NCBI GenBank assembly: GCA_963724385.1
Contig: CAVRUJ010000001.1
Span: 1,860,001-1,924,000, forward strand
Length of the DNA stretch: 64,000 bases
Direction: 5' to 3'
Source: DASXQK01 sp963724385
GTDB lineage: Bacteria; Pseudomonadota; Alphaproteobacteria; Dongiales; Dongiaceae
Shown: positions 17,149-26,717 of the stretch, piece by piece
How the letters are laid out: each line of letters starts with the position of its first letter
How positions within the stretch are numbered: the stretch's first letter is position 1
Program-made: the position numbers and the translations under genes
Notes under the pieces: generated by a model
What the model was told of the DNA's origin: nothing
Seen by the model: the letters and a program-made list of their open reading frames with translations, nothing else
The model's database searches: none

Positions 17149-17514
17149 TTACGCAAGGACGCGCGCGATTTCTGCCACCAATCTCTCCATCGGGTCCGAC
17201 TTGTGGACGACGGCGGCTGCGCCCAGACGCTTCAGCGTCGCTGCGAACCCGGGATCGCTGGCGGCGGCCTGGCTCGAAACCGCGACGAAACGCGCGGCGG
17301 GGTCGCGTTGCAATATGGCCTGCATCACCTTGCCACCATTGCTGTCGGGCAACAGGAAATCGACGACCGTCAGATCGGGATGACGCTCCGCGTGGAGCGC
17401 GATGCCGGTCGCGCCATCCGCGGCCTCGATCACCCCATGCCCCATCCGCTCCAGCAATCGGCGGAGGTAGCCGCGATAAAAGGCCTCATCGTCGATGACG
17501 AGGATAAGGGCCAC
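17149..17514 (-). CDS. single-domain response regulator (CheY-like receiver)
   Basis: A 121-residue protein consisting only of a receiver domain. Acidic residues Asp8/Asp9 (VIDDE), the phospho-acceptor Asp52 (VVDFLLPDS) and a conserved lysine in VVHKSDP are present, so it should be phosphorylatable. There is no output domain, so it acts by protein contact or as a phosphate relay. No kinase gene is adjacent, and its partner is unknown. Confidence 0.85.
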   Translation of the reverse strand: MALILVIDDEAFYRGYLRRLLERMGHGVIEAADGATGIALHAERHPDLTVVDFLLPDSNGGKVMQAILQRDPAARFVAVSSQAAASDPGFAATLKRLGAAAVVHKSDPMERLVAEIARVLA

Positions 17515-17779
17515 CGGTTTGTCCCCCGACGGTCATCCGGCGATCAGATGAGTTCTTGTTGCCATTGTAACCTGTCTGGCGGCCTGGATGGCAGGGGCAT
17601 CCTTCGCGGAGCTGCCCGACTGAAACTACGGGTGGGCAATTACTTCTTCTGCGCCTTCTTGGCCGATCTATCGCATTCAAGGCCATGGCCGACATGGGAC
17701 TACCCGGGGCGGCGGCGCATGCCGAAACGCGGAACGCCCGGTTCCCAACCTCGTCGCTCCATGCCAGGATATAAGCTTC

Positions 17780-18664
17780 GTGACCAAGATCGTTCATACG
17801 CGCGCCGGCACCGCCGGTGGGACGCCGCCGACGAAGACGGCCTGGTGGCTGCTCGTCCCGCCGCGGGCGGCCGTCGCGCTCGGCCATGGCCTGCTGGCGC
17901 CGCTCTACCGGCTCTACGAAGCGCGCCTGCTGACCCAGGTCCGACGGCGCCCGGTGCCGCGCCATGTCGGGCTGATCCTGGACGGGAACCGGCGCTTCGC
18001 GCGCCTGCACAACCTGACCGACCCGAGGCAAATTTATGGTGCTGGCGCAGACAGGCTCGACGATCTGCTGAGCTGGTGCGCCGATCTGACGATTCCCGCC
18101 ATCACCCTCTGGGTGTTCTCGACCGAGAATTTCGAGCGCCGGCCGGAAGAGGTCTCCGGCATCCTGTCGGCGATCGAGGCGAAGCTGACCTCGCTCGCCC
18201 GCGACCCGCGAATCCACTCGCGCAAAGTCCGGGTCCGCGCCATGGGCCGCCTCGAGCTGCTTCCGGATTCTACCCTTGCCGCGGTCAAGGCGGCCGAGGC
18301 GGCGACCGCCGGCTACGACGACATGCAGCTTACCATCGCCGCGGCCTATGGCGGGCGGCAGGAGATCACCGATGCGGTCCAGGCCTTCCTGCGCGATCAG
18401 GAGCAGCGCGGCCGCGCCCTGGCCGAGGCCGCCGCGCTGGTGACGCCCGAGGCGATCAGCCGCTATCTCTACGCACCCGACCTGCCCGATCCCGAGCTCA
18501 TCATCCGGACCAGCGGCGAGATCCGGCTTTCGGGTTTCCTGCTGTGGCAGAGCGCCTACAGCGAGTTCTATTTCACCGACGTGTTCTGGCCCGCCTTTCG
18601 CAGGATCGACTTCCTGCGTGCCGTGCGCGCATTCCAGCAGCGAAGGCGGCGCTTCGGGCGCTGA
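17780..18664 (+). CDS. cis-prenyltransferase (isoprenyl/undecaprenyl diphosphate synthase family)
   Basis: A 294-residue protein with a GTG start. From residue 61, RHVGLILDGNRRFAR carries the catalytic Asp68 and the diphosphate-binding arginines. ITLWVFSTENFERRPEEV (residues 108-125) and IIRTSGEIRLSGFLLWQ are the other conserved cis-prenyltransferase blocks, with SEFYFTDVFWP near the end. The family condenses isopentenyl diphosphate onto an allylic diphosphate in cis. Two oddities appear: a 60-residue N-terminal extension with a hydrophobic stretch, and DGNRR instead of the DGNGR usual in bacterial UppS. It stands alone rather than next to cdsA/dxr, so it may be a second, specialised enzyme. 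Confidence 0.82.
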   Translation: MTKIVHTRAGTAGGTPPTKTAWWLLVPPRAAVALGHGLLAPLYRLYEARLLTQVRRRPVPRHVGLILDGNRRFARLHNLTDPRQIYGAGADRLDDLLSWCADLTIPAITLWVFSTENFERRPEEVSGILSAIEAKLTSLARDPRIHSRKVRVRAMGRLELLPDSTLAAVKAAEAATAGYDDMQLTIAAAYGGRQEITDAVQAFLRDQEQRGRALAEAAALVTPEAISRYLYAPDLPDPELIIRTSGEIRLSGFLLWQSAYSEFYFTDVFWPAFRRIDFLRAVRAFQQRRRRFGR

Positions 18665-18858
18665 GCCGAGCGGCGGAGCGCAACCCGGTCAGCAGGTGAA
18701 CGGGGGCAGGCGCGCTTGGCGAAGCTTGACCCAGCTGACAGGGCGCTGATCGCCAGATGAATTCTGCGTAACCACGGCAAGAGAAATAACCAGCGGCGTG
18801 CGCGTCATGTCATCCCGGCCAGCGCCGGCAGGGGGTAAGATATGCGTGAGCTGGAGCC

Positions 18859-20007
18859 ATGAAACCGCATTGCAGACTCTGGAGCCCCGGGCTGATCGCG
18901 GCCGCCGCCCTTTGCGGGGGCCTTGTGGGAAGCAGCATGACGGCGCCCTCGGCCTTTGCCCAATCCACGGGGGGCGGCGAGGCGGCGATACCAGTCACGC
19001 TCGGCGTGGTCGAGCAGCGCGACGTGCCGGTCCATCTGACCGGGATCGGCTCCGTCGAGCCGCTGAATCAGGTCACGGTCAAGGTCAGGGTCGACGGGCA
19101 GCTCGAGAGCGTCGCCTTCACCGAAGGTCAGGACGTGCGCGCCGGCAGCGTGCTGGCGGAGATCGACCCGCGGCCGTTCGAGGCGCAGCTCAAGCTGGCT
19201 GAGGCCAACAAGGCGAAGGACGAGGCGCAGCTCGCCAACGCGAAACTCGACCTGGCGCGGTTCCAGACCCTGGAAACGCGGGGTGCCGCGACCCAGCAAA
19301 GCCTCGACACGGCGAGGGCCCAGACCGCGGAACTCGCGGCGGCGGTTGCCGCCGACCAGGCCGCGGTGGACATGGCGGCCTTGCAGCTCGAATTCACCAC
19401 GGTCAAGGCGCCGCTGGACGGCCGGGCGGGCCTTCGCCTGGTCGATCCGGGAAGCATCGTCCACGCCTCGGATTCCGGCGGGCTGGTCACGATCACGCAG
19501 ATGCAGCCGATCGCGGCGATCTTCTCGCTGTCGCAAGACGACCTGCCGGCGATTCTGGCGGCCATGGCCCGGGGCGAGGTCGACGTGTCCGCCTATAGCC
19601 GGGACGGCGATCGGCTGCTCGCGGCCGGCAAGCTCGTCTTCGTCGACAGCCAGGTGGACCAGGCAACGGGACAGGTGAGGTTGAAGGCTCAGTTCGACAA
19701 CAGGGACCGGTCTCTCTGGCCCGGCGAATTCATCAGCGCGCGCGTGCAGGTGCGCGTGATCAAGAACGCCACCGTGGCGCCAGCCAGCGCGCTGGAGCAG
19801 GGACAGTCCGGCGCCTATGTCTACCGCGTGAAGCCGGACGACAGCGTGGAGCTGGCACCGGTCACCGTCGAGCTCGTCAGCGGGCCGCTTGCCGTCATCG
19901 CAGCAGGGCTGGCGCCCAAGGATCGGGTCGTCGTCGACGGCCAATACCGGCTGAAGCCGGGCGCCCATATCGAGGCCCGGCCGGCGCAACCGGGCTCCGG
20001 CTTGTGA
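18859..20007 (+). CDS. RND efflux periplasmic adaptor (MdtA-like membrane fusion protein)
   Basis: A 382-residue protein with an N-terminal signal peptide ending near residue 35 (AFAQ). The lipoyl/barrel region (LNQVTVKVRVDGQLESVAFTEGQDV), a coiled-coil hairpin rich in Ala/Glu/Gln (roughly residues 105-170), and a C-terminal barrel ending with RVVVDGQYRLKPG follow the MdtA/AcrA order. It bridges the inner-membrane RND pump and an outer-membrane channel. The permease gene starts 28 bases downstream. No TolC-type gene is adjacent, so the outer-membrane partner must be encoded elsewhere. Confidence 0.9.
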   Translation: MKPHCRLWSPGLIAAAALCGGLVGSSMTAPSAFAQSTGGGEAAIPVTLGVVEQRDVPVHLTGIGSVEPLNQVTVKVRVDGQLESVAFTEGQDVRAGSVLAEIDPRPFEAQLKLAEANKAKDEAQLANAKLDLARFQTLETRGAATQQSLDTARAQTAELAAAVAADQAAVDMAALQLEFTTVKAPLDGRAGLRLVDPGSIVHASDSGGLVTITQMQPIAAIFSLSQDDLPAILAAMARGEVDVSAYSRDGDRLLAAGKLVFVDSQVDQATGQVRLKAQFDNRDRSLWPGEFISARVQVRVIKNATVAPASALEQGQSGAYVYRVKPDDSVELAPVTVELVSGPLAVIAAGLAPKDRVVVDGQYRLKPGAHIEARPAQPGSGL

Positions 20008-20035
20008 GCGCCTTTCCGTCGCGAACGATCGGCCC

Positions 20036-23000
20036 ATGAACATCTCCCGCCCGTTCATCATGCGGCCGGTCGCCACGTCCCTGGTGATGGTCGGGCTGAC
20101 CTTGGTCGGGCTGGTCGCCTTCTACCTCCTGCCGGTGGCGCCGCTGCCTCAGGTGGACTTCCCGACCATCCAGATCGAGGCCGAGCTGCCCGGCGCCAGT
20201 GCCGCGACCATGGCGGCATCGGTCGCGACCCCGCTGGAGCGCGCTCTATCCGATATCGCCGGGATCAGCTCGATGACCTCGTCGAGCTCGATCGGCAACA
20301 CCACGATCACGGTGCAGTTCGAGCTATCCCGCAACATCGATGCCGCAGCGCAGGACGTTCAGAGCGCCATCAACGCGGCCGGCGGGAGCCTGCCCAAGAA
20401 CCTGCCGAGCCCGCCCAGCTATCACAAGGTCAACCCGGCGGACTTCACCATCCTGTCTCTGGCGCTCACCTCCGACAGCCTGCCGCTGACCGAAGTGGAC
20501 CGCTATGCGGACGAGTTCATCGCCCCGCAAGTGTCCCAGATCGACGGCGTCGGCCTGGTCGACTTCCACGGCGAGCAGAAGCCGGCGATCCGCGTGCAGA
20601 TCAATCCGGACAAGATCGCCGAGCTCGGCCTCACCTTGGAGGACGTGCGCGGCCTCCTGGCCGTCTCCACCGTGAACGCGCCCAAGGGCAGCCTCGAAGG
20701 GCCCGCGCGGGCCGTCGTCCTGGAAACCACGGATCAGGTGTTCGATCCGGACTCCTACAAGTCGCTCATCGTCGCGTTCAAGAACGGCGCGCCGATCCGT
20801 GTGGGCGATCTCGGAACCGTGGTCGCCGCCGCGGAGGATATGAAGCAAGCGGCCTGGCTCCAGGCCAAGCGGACGATCATCGTGGACGTCCACAAGCAGC
20901 CAGGCTTCAACGTGGTCGAGACGATCCAGCGCATCAAGGACCGCCTGCCGGTCTTGCGCGCAGCGCTGCCGCCCAGCGTCGATCTCGCGATCGTCGGGGA
21001 CCGGACCCAGACCATCAAGGCCTCGGTGCATGACGTCCAGATCACGCTGCTGATCACCGTCGGCCTCGTGATCGTCGTGATCTTCCTGTTCCTGCGCAAT
21101 ATCCGGGCGACCTCCATCCCCGGGATCGCGATCCCGCTGTCGCTGTTCGCCACCTTCGGGGTCATGTATCTGCTCGACTACAGCCTGGACAACCTGTCGC
21201 TGATGGCGCTCACCATCGCGACCGGCTTCGTGGTCGACGACGCCATCGTGGTGATCGAGAACATCGTCCGGCACATCGAGGCCGGCGACCGGCCGCTGGA
21301 CGCGGCCCTCAAGGGTGCCAAGGAGGTCGGCTTCACGGTCGTATCGATGACGACCTCGCTCATCGCCGTTTTCATCCCCGTGCTGCTGATGAGCGGCGTC
21401 ATCGGGCGCCTGTTCCGCGAATTCGCCGTGACCGTCGGGGCCGCGGTCGTGATGTCGGGGATCATCTCGCTGACCGTGACCCCGATGATGTGCGCCCATC
21501 TCATCCGCCATCGCGACCCGGCCGACCACGGCCCCGCCTATCGGATGCTGGAGCGCGCCTTCGAGGCGATGCGCCGGTTTTACGACCGCGGATTGACCCT
21601 GGTCCTGCACCACCGCGCGCTGACGCTTGGCGTTACGGTCGCGACGCTGGCCGCGACGATCTATTTCTACGTCGTGATTCCCAAGGGCTTCTTCCCCCAG
21701 GAGGACACCGGCCTCATCATCGGCGTGGCCGAGGCCGCGCCCGACATCTCCTTCTCGGCCATGGCCGACCGCATCCAGGCGCTGGGCCGGGTCGCGATGA
21801 CCGATCCCGACGTTGATAACGTCTATTACTGGATCGGCGCGAACCCGACGGTGAGCCAGGGCCGGATGCTGATCAACCTCAAGCCGCGGAGCGACCGGCA
21901 GGCCTCGGCCGCCCAGATCGTCGCGCGGCTGCGCCCGCGCTTGTCGAAGGTCGAGGCGATCCAGCTGTTCATGCAGGTCCGCCAGGACATCCAGGTCGGC
22001 GGCCGGCCGAGCAAGACCCAATACCAATACACGCTGCAGGATGGGAACAGCGACGAGCTCGCCCAATGGGCGCCGCGGCTGGAGAAGAGGCTACGGTCCC
22101 TGCCAGCGTTGCAGGACGTGACGACGGACGTCCAGGCCTCGGCGCCTCGAGCCACGCTCAGCATCGACCGGGATACGGCCTCGCGCCTGGGAACGACGCC
22201 CCAGGCGATCGACGACACGCTCTACGATGCCTTCGGCCAGCGGCAGGTCGCGACGATCTTCACCCAGCTCAACCAGTACCATGTCGTGCTCGAACTGGAG
22301 CCGCGGTTCCAGATCGACACCGGCGCCCTCGATCACCTCTACGTCCGCGCCGCGGGCTCCGACCGGCTCGTGCCCATGGGGATGTTCACCCGCATCAAGG
22401 ATTCCGTGGCGCCCATCACCATCAATCACCAGAGCCTGTTTCCCTCGGTCACGATCTCCTTCAATCTCGCGCCCGGCTACGCGCTGGGGGACGCGGTCGC
22501 GGCGATCCAGGGTGCGGAGCGCCAAATGAATTTGCCGCCCGGCCTAGTGACCAGCTTCCAAGGCACGGCGCAGGCGTTCCAGGCTTCGCTGGCATCGCAA
22601 CCCTATCTGATCCTGGCCGCGATCATCGCCGTCTACCTGATCCTCGGCATTCTCTACGAGAGCTATATCCATCCGATCACGATCCTCTCGACCCTGCCTT
22701 CGGCCGGGCTGGGCGCGCTGATCGCGCTGATGCTGTTCGGGCAGGATCTCTCGGTCATGGGGATGATCGGGATTCTCCTCCTGATCGGAATCGTCAAGAA
22801 GAACGCCATCATGATGATCGATTTCGCCGTCGACGCCGAGCGCAACCAAGGGCTGACACCCGAGGAATCGATCCATCAGGCGGCGCTGCTGCGCTTCCGG
22901 CCGATCATGATGACGACCATGTCGGCTCTGATGGCCGCATTGCCGCTGGCCTTCGGCGTAGGCGCGGGGGCGGAGCTGAGGCAGCCGCTCGGCATCACCA

Positions 23001-23188
23001 TCGTCGGCGGGCTTCTATTGTCCCAGGCGCTCACGCTCTACACGACGCCGGTGATCTATCTGTACCTTTCCCACTTCGGCCATAGGATCGGCGGGAGGCG
23101 CCGAAGGCGGCACCCCGTCCCGGCCTTGCCACCGGGTGAGCGAGACATTGCCTTGAAACCCGACAAGGGCAAGCGCGCGGCCGAGTGA
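20036..23188 (+). CDS. RND efflux transporter permease (MdtB/MdtC-like)
   Basis: A 1050-residue inner-membrane proton-driven pump, the usual length of HAE-1 RND permeases. It starts MNISRPFIMRPVATSLVMVG (first membrane span). Large periplasmic loops lie at about 35-330 and 555-865. The TM4 segment with GFVVDDAIVVIENIVRHIE carries the paired aspartates of the proton relay. The C-terminal half repeats the fold (GIVKKNAIMMIDFAV). It forms one operon with the adaptor upstream. Similarity by eye is greatest to the MdtB/MdtC branch, which exports drugs, bile salts or metabolites. The actual substrates are unknown. Confidence 0.92.
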   Translation: MNISRPFIMRPVATSLVMVGLTLVGLVAFYLLPVAPLPQVDFPTIQIEAELPGASAATMAASVATPLERALSDIAGISSMTSSSSIGNTTITVQFELSRNIDAAAQDVQSAINAAGGSLPKNLPSPPSYHKVNPADFTILSLALTSDSLPLTEVDRYADEFIAPQVSQIDGVGLVDFHGEQKPAIRVQINPDKIAELGLTLEDVRGLLAVSTVNAPKGSLEGPARAVVLETTDQVFDPDSYKSLIVAFKNGAPIRVGDLGTVVAAAEDMKQAAWLQAKRTIIVDVHKQPGFNVVETIQRIKDRLPVLRAALPPSVDLAIVGDRTQTIKASVHDVQITLLITVGLVIVVIFLFLRNIRATSIPGIAIPLSLFATFGVMYLLDYSLDNLSLMALTIATGFVVDDAIVVIENIVRHIEAGDRPLDAALKGAKEVGFTVVSMTTSLIAVFIPVLLMSGVIGRLFREFAVTVGAAVVMSGIISLTVTPMMCAHLIRHRDPADHGPAYRMLERAFEAMRRFYDRGLTLVLHHRALTLGVTVATLAATIYFYVVIPKGFFPQEDTGLIIGVAEAAPDISFSAMADRIQALGRVAMTDPDVDNVYYWIGANPTVSQGRMLINLKPRSDRQASAAQIVARLRPRLSKVEAIQLFMQVRQDIQVGGRPSKTQYQYTLQDGNSDELAQWAPRLEKRLRSLPALQDVTTDVQASAPRATLSIDRDTASRLGTTPQAIDDTLYDAFGQRQVATIFTQLNQYHVVLELEPRFQIDTGALDHLYVRAAGSDRLVPMGMFTRIKDSVAPITINHQSLFPSVTISFNLAPGYALGDAVAAIQGAERQMNLPPGLVTSFQGTAQAFQASLASQPYLILAAIIAVYLILGILYESYIHPITILSTLPSAGLGALIALMLFGQDLSVMGMIGILLLIGIVKKNAIMMIDFAVDAERNQGLTPEESIHQAALLRFRPIMMTTMSALMAALPLAFGVGAGAELRQPLGITIVGGLLLSQALTLYTTPVIYLYLSHFGHRIGGRRRRRHPVPALPPGERDIALKPDKGKRAAE

Positions 23189-23222
23189 CGGGCGTTGCGC
23201 AGCCGTGATGTTGCCGCCCGCA

Positions 23223-23253
23223 GCCCCTCGCGCCGCAAGCGGACGCGAGGGGC
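23223..23253. terminator. hairpin between convergent genes
   Basis: A perfect 10-bp stem (GCCCCTCGCG at 23223-23232 with CGCGAGGGGC at 23244-23253) encloses an inner CCGC/GCGG pairing. It lies in the 82-base gap between the RND permease stop and the convergent phosphodiesterase stop. There is no T-run, so termination is inferred from structure and position. Confidence 0.5.
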
Positions 23254-23270
23254 AGGGACAGCAGCAATGA

Positions 23271-24803
23271 TCAGAAGGGTAGGCCCGGCAGCTCCTGAGT
23301 GGCTTCCATACGGACGGACTGAAGCTCGTTCGGGTTTAACCCCAAGGCCCGAAGGATCGTCGGCGCGACCTGGGTGGTCTGGACCAAGGCCGTGAGAGTC
23401 TCAGCATGGAGGCGCGGGTTGCTGATCAACAGGGCGACGTTGCGATCGTCCATGTTGGAGCCGCCATGTTCGGCGATCTTGGAGCCGCCGGTGTAGACCA
23501 CACCCGGAACGACAGCGACCATGAAGTCGGGCGTCCGGCTGTCGCTCGCCGGGTCCTGATACATAGCGGCCATGGCGTTGGACGTATAGAGCTTGCCGAT
23601 GCCAAGCATCTTCATGTTCTTGGTCAGATAGTCCTGGGCCGCCTGGAGGTTGGCCGCGCGCGTCTGGGGCTTCAGCCAGATCAGCGAGGCATCGTCGGCG
23701 ATATGGAAGCCGTAGCCCGGCGTCTTGGTGTAGGGGTCGTCGTCAAGCGCCTGGAAGGTCGCAGGGTCGATCGGCGCCTGCCCGTGCTTCGAGGCGATGA
23801 CGATGAGCGTGCTGTTATACAGATTGTTCGCCTTCAATCCCGCCACCAGTTCGCCGAGCGCGCCATCGACGTAGGCGAGCTGTGCCGCGAGACCGCTGTT
23901 GGGCCTGGCGCTGGCGTCGGCATAGCCGCCCAGCATGCCGGGGTCGTCGCCGGGACCCGCCTTCGGCAGCTTCTGGCCGACGCTGACGGCCTGGAAGTTC
24001 ATGCCGAACAGAGTCGGGACCGGAGCCTTGTGCGCGCCGGTGCTGTCCTTACCCATCATTTCATTGAGCACGACCTTGACCCGCGCCTCGTCGAAGTCCC
24101 GCTCGGCCTTGAAGCTGCCGGTGGTCTTCACCTTGGTGCCGGGGATCAGGGAATCCTGTTCCAGGGCATAGAAGTCGTCCAGCCCTTTGCCCGACGGGCC
24201 GGCGAGCCACTCATAGGCCGGATGCTTGTCGGACCAGGCGGTGCGGCCGCCATGCTTCTTGACGATTTCGAAGATATTGTTCACGCGCGGGAAGGTATGC
24301 GGATACATGACCGTGCATTTGCCGTCGACCATGGCCATCGGCAGTTTCTTCGGGTCGATCTGGCTCTTCCAGTCGCCGGGCGTGCCGCCGGCATTGAGCT
24401 GCTTGTTGTCGAAGTCCACGTCCTCGGCGAAGGAGACTTCGGCCCCGGGATCGCCCGCGCAATTGGAGTTCGGGGCGAAATAGGTGCGGTCGAAGCTGTC
24501 GTCGTAGAACACGCCGGTCGATTTTGGCGTGCCGCCGGTCACCTGGGCGATGAAACCGGGAAAGGAATCCGACGGCATGGCCGTCAACGCATTCGGATAA
24601 TCAACGCCCGTATGGACAAGGGAAGCGAGCGTGCTATCCGGATTGGCTGCGACGTAGTTTGCCAGATCGATGGCGTGCATCCCGTCGATGCTGATCAACA
24701 AGACGTGCCTATAGGAACCCCCCGCGGCGCCGGCATCGGCGACCGAACTCAGGGCGAGCGCGGACAGCGCACCCGCCGCCAGCAATCGTGAGACAGCTTT
24801 CAT
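23271..24803 (-). CDS. alkaline phosphatase superfamily / type I phosphodiesterase-nucleotide pyrophosphatase
   Basis: A 510-residue secreted protein. The signal peptide covers about residues 1-27 (ASSVADAGAAG). LLISIDGMHAIDLANY supplies the first metal aspartate, and the nucleophile region is LTAMPSDSFPGF. Further metal ligands are likely in the IVIASKHGQAPID and IAEHGG segments. This layout matches the type I phosphodiesterase/nucleotide pyrophosphatase (PF01663) family, which hydrolyses phosphodiesters such as nucleotides or phospholipid headgroups in the periplasm. AAAGG precedes the ATG. It is one of three phosphoesterases in the window (see 31464 and 32679). The substrate is not determined. 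Confidence 0.83.
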   Translation of the reverse strand: MKAVSRLLAAGALSALALSSVADAGAAGGSYRHVLLISIDGMHAIDLANYVAANPDSTLASLVHTGVDYPNALTAMPSDSFPGFIAQVTGGTPKSTGVFYDDSFDRTYFAPNSNCAGDPGAEVSFAEDVDFDNKQLNAGGTPGDWKSQIDPKKLPMAMVDGKCTVMYPHTFPRVNNIFEIVKKHGGRTAWSDKHPAYEWLAGPSGKGLDDFYALEQDSLIPGTKVKTTGSFKAERDFDEARVKVVLNEMMGKDSTGAHKAPVPTLFGMNFQAVSVGQKLPKAGPGDDPGMLGGYADASARPNSGLAAQLAYVDGALGELVAGLKANNLYNSTLIVIASKHGQAPIDPATFQALDDDPYTKTPGYGFHIADDASLIWLKPQTRAANLQAAQDYLTKNMKMLGIGKLYTSNAMAAMYQDPASDSRTPDFMVAVVPGVVYTGGSKIAEHGGSNMDDRNVALLISNPRLHAETLTALVQTTQVAPTILRALGLNPNELQSVRMEATQELPGLPF

Positions 24804-24967
24804 GATGAACCTTTCCAGGATGGGTGACCCCTGCCCCCTCGGCCGGGTGGATTTAGATCCGCCGGTCGATTATCAGAAGACGGTGACTCTTTAGGGACAG
24901 CCAGAGGGCGAGACGGGGGAAGGTTCGTTTTCCGCCGGGGCCCTGTTACTCGGGTGCAGAAGCCGAA

Positions 24968-25000
24968 GAGAGCCGCAAGGGTCGGGCCCTGGCGGCTCTC
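24968..25000 (-). terminator. hairpin downstream of the cupredoxin gene
   Basis: A perfect 9-bp stem (GAGAGCCGC at 24968-24976 and GCGGCTCTC at 24992-25000) with a 15-base loop, 44 bases past the cupredoxin stop on its strand. The following T-run is poor, so it may be a weak terminator or an mRNA 3'-end stabiliser. Confidence 0.4.
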
Positions 25001-25043
25001 ATCATCGGCTCGATCGCGACTCGGGCGAGTCGCTTTGTCGGCC

Positions 25044-25538
25044 TTAGATCACTTCGATGTAGCCGGCCATGAAGCCGTCGGCATCCTGGCCGTCATAGGT
25101 AGGCTTCATCGCCACGCCTTTCCCGGTCCCCGTGTCGCAGGGGAACATGCAGTGCCAGCGGAACTGGCCCTTCTTCGTCGGCGTGAAGGTGAAGGTGGTC
25201 GCAACCGGCGTCACTTGATCGCTGCCGGCCACGTCTTTGCCCGGCTTGACCACGATGTTGAGGCCAAGGTCAGGCGCCGTAAGCGAATGGGTCGTGTCGT
25301 CATAGTTGACGATCGTGATCGTCACCGGCTCGCCCGCCTTGAGCACGAAGCTCGAGGGGATGAAGCTGTCGTGGTGCAGCTTGTCGGAACCGACGAGGCC
25401 CATCTCGTCGGCCATAACGTAGATCGTCACATTCTGGACCTCAGGCTGCGTCTGCCCGGCTTGTGCCGTGCCTGCGGATGTCATGGCGGCCGTGACCAGC
25501 GCGACCGCGGCCAGGGCTGTCATTGCGCCGTATTTCAT
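25044..25538 (-). CDS. cupredoxin domain-containing periplasmic protein
   Basis: A 164-residue protein with a signal peptide cleaved after about residue 27 (GTAQA). The domain shows a cupredoxin beta-barrel pattern. Candidate type 1 copper ligands are the histidine in DDTTHSLTAPD, and the cysteine and nearby histidine/methionine in FRWHCMFPCD. FVLKAGEPVTITIVNYD is the usual strand before the first histidine. It could carry electrons or bind copper in the periplasm, like the cupredoxin domains associated with copper handling or nitrous-oxide reductase. GGAG precedes the start. The neighbouring genes give no clue to a partner. Confidence 0.78.
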   Translation of the reverse strand: MKYGAMTALAAVALVTAAMTSAGTAQAGQTQPEVQNVTIYVMADEMGLVGSDKLHHDSFIPSSFVLKAGEPVTITIVNYDDTTHSLTAPDLGLNIVVKPGKDVAGSDQVTPVATTFTFTPTKKGQFRWHCMFPCDTGTGKGVAMKPTYDGQDADGFMAGYIEVI

Positions 25539-25762
25539 CGTTTAACTCCATTCTTGGCGGTGCCGGTCATTACCCGGCGACCGGGCTGGGGTTGCGAGAC
25601 ACTCACGATGCCTCGCGGCGCAATATCGGCACGGCATGGAGTCAAGGCTTTGACCTAACTCAATATTGGCAGGATCTACGTATTAGTACTTAGCACCTGC
25701 ACTCGCCGGCCCAGCAAGGCGGCAGGAAGTTGGATAGGACAGCGCCTCGCAGGCTCGCGAAG

Positions 25763-26314
25763 CTAAGCGGTTCTCCCCGCAACCACGCTCCTGTGAACCT
25801 CGACGGTCAGGGTCTCGACGCGCTGCGTAAGCGCTCTGATGGTCTCGGTCAGGGAGGTGTTCTGCTGCAACAGTTCCACCAGCAGGGCCACCTGCTTGGC
25901 TGCGGCTACTTGGCGTTCTTCGCTGGCACGGTGGAGATCTTCCCGATGCTCCGCGTCGGCGATGGCATGGGCCTTGTCCCGGTCCGCCTGGCGCGTTTGC
26001 GCCAGGAGGATAAGGGGTGCCGCATAGGCGGCCTGCAAGCTGAACGCGAGGTTAAGGAGGATGAAGGGGTAGAGGTCGAATGAGGTAATGCCGACCACGT
26101 TCAGCAGTATCCAGACGGCCACGATGAGCGTCTGGGCGATGAGAAAGACCGGCGTGCCGAAGAATCGCGCAAAGGCCTCGGCCTTGAGGGCGAACCAGTC
26201 GGTGCCGAACACGGAGGAAAGATGCATGTGGGGACGATGGAAGCGGAAGAGGTGATGCTCCGCCTTGTGTTCATGATTGCCGGGGTTCTGCGACGGACCG
26301 ACGGATGTTGCCAT
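25763..26314 (-). CDS. DUF1003 domain-containing membrane protein
   Basis: A 183-residue protein with a His-rich N-terminus (HEHKAEHHLFRFHRPHMH) and two membrane spans (about residues 54-72 and 78-100). The first ends in the ILLNVVG motif and the second contains FDLYPFILLNLAFSLQAAYAAPLILL, the DUF1003 signature. The C-terminal 75 residues are a charged helix likely to form a coiled coil. The family function is unknown. The gene stands alone. Confidence 0.85.
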   Translation of the reverse strand: MATSVGPSQNPGNHEHKAEHHLFRFHRPHMHLSSVFGTDWFALKAEAFARFFGTPVFLIAQTLIVAVWILLNVVGITSFDLYPFILLNLAFSLQAAYAAPLILLAQTRQADRDKAHAIADAEHREDLHRASEERQVAAAKQVALLVELLQQNTSLTETIRALTQRVETLTVEVHRSVVAGRTA

Positions 26315-26444
26315 GGCGTTCGATCTCCTGAGAAAGGGAGCCTGAAGACTCGATCAGGCGGGAATTATGCCTCCTCGGCGCGCCGCCGCAACGCCGGAGC
26401 AGCCCGCTGAAGAAGAACCGCCACCAAGCTGACCCGATCTTGGT

Positions 26445-26717
26445 CTAGCGCGAGCCGTCCTGTTCCGGCGGGACGATTTCGCGGGCCAAGGCCCTCAGTC
26501 GGCGCAATCGGCGGGGAGCAGGTATGATCGTTTCTCGCCCGCTCCGTTGATCGCTCGCGTCCATCATCTCGGCGACTTGGGCGAGATCGAGGGCCTGCCT
26601 GGCAAGCTGCCTTCGCAGCCGCGGCTCATGGGTCGTCCTGGACTGGTCAAGCAACCGCCAGCCGTCCTCGCGCAGCATTGCCGCGGTCAGACGCGACTTG
26701 GCCGGGCCGTCTGCCAT
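26445..26717 (-). CDS. conserved-looking small hypothetical protein
   Basis: A 90-residue protein. I chose ATG 26717, preceded by GGAAGGA about 8 bases upstream, over GTG 26762, which has no binding site. It is basic and helical, with an Arg-rich middle (EPRLRRQLARQALDLAQVAEMM) and an Arg-rich C-terminal half (RRLRRLRALAREIV). No domain is recognised. Confidence 0.5.
   Translation of the reverse strand: MADGPAKSRLTAAMLREDGWRLLDQSRTTHEPRLRRQLARQALDLAQVAEMMDASDQRSGRETIIPAPRRLRRLRALAREIVPPEQDGSR

Noticed and set aside
20324..22066. 580-codon minus-strand open frame inside the RND permease gene
   Set aside because: It is antisense to a clear RND permease and rich in Arg/Asp/His/Gly repeats typical of antisense reading of GC-rich genes.
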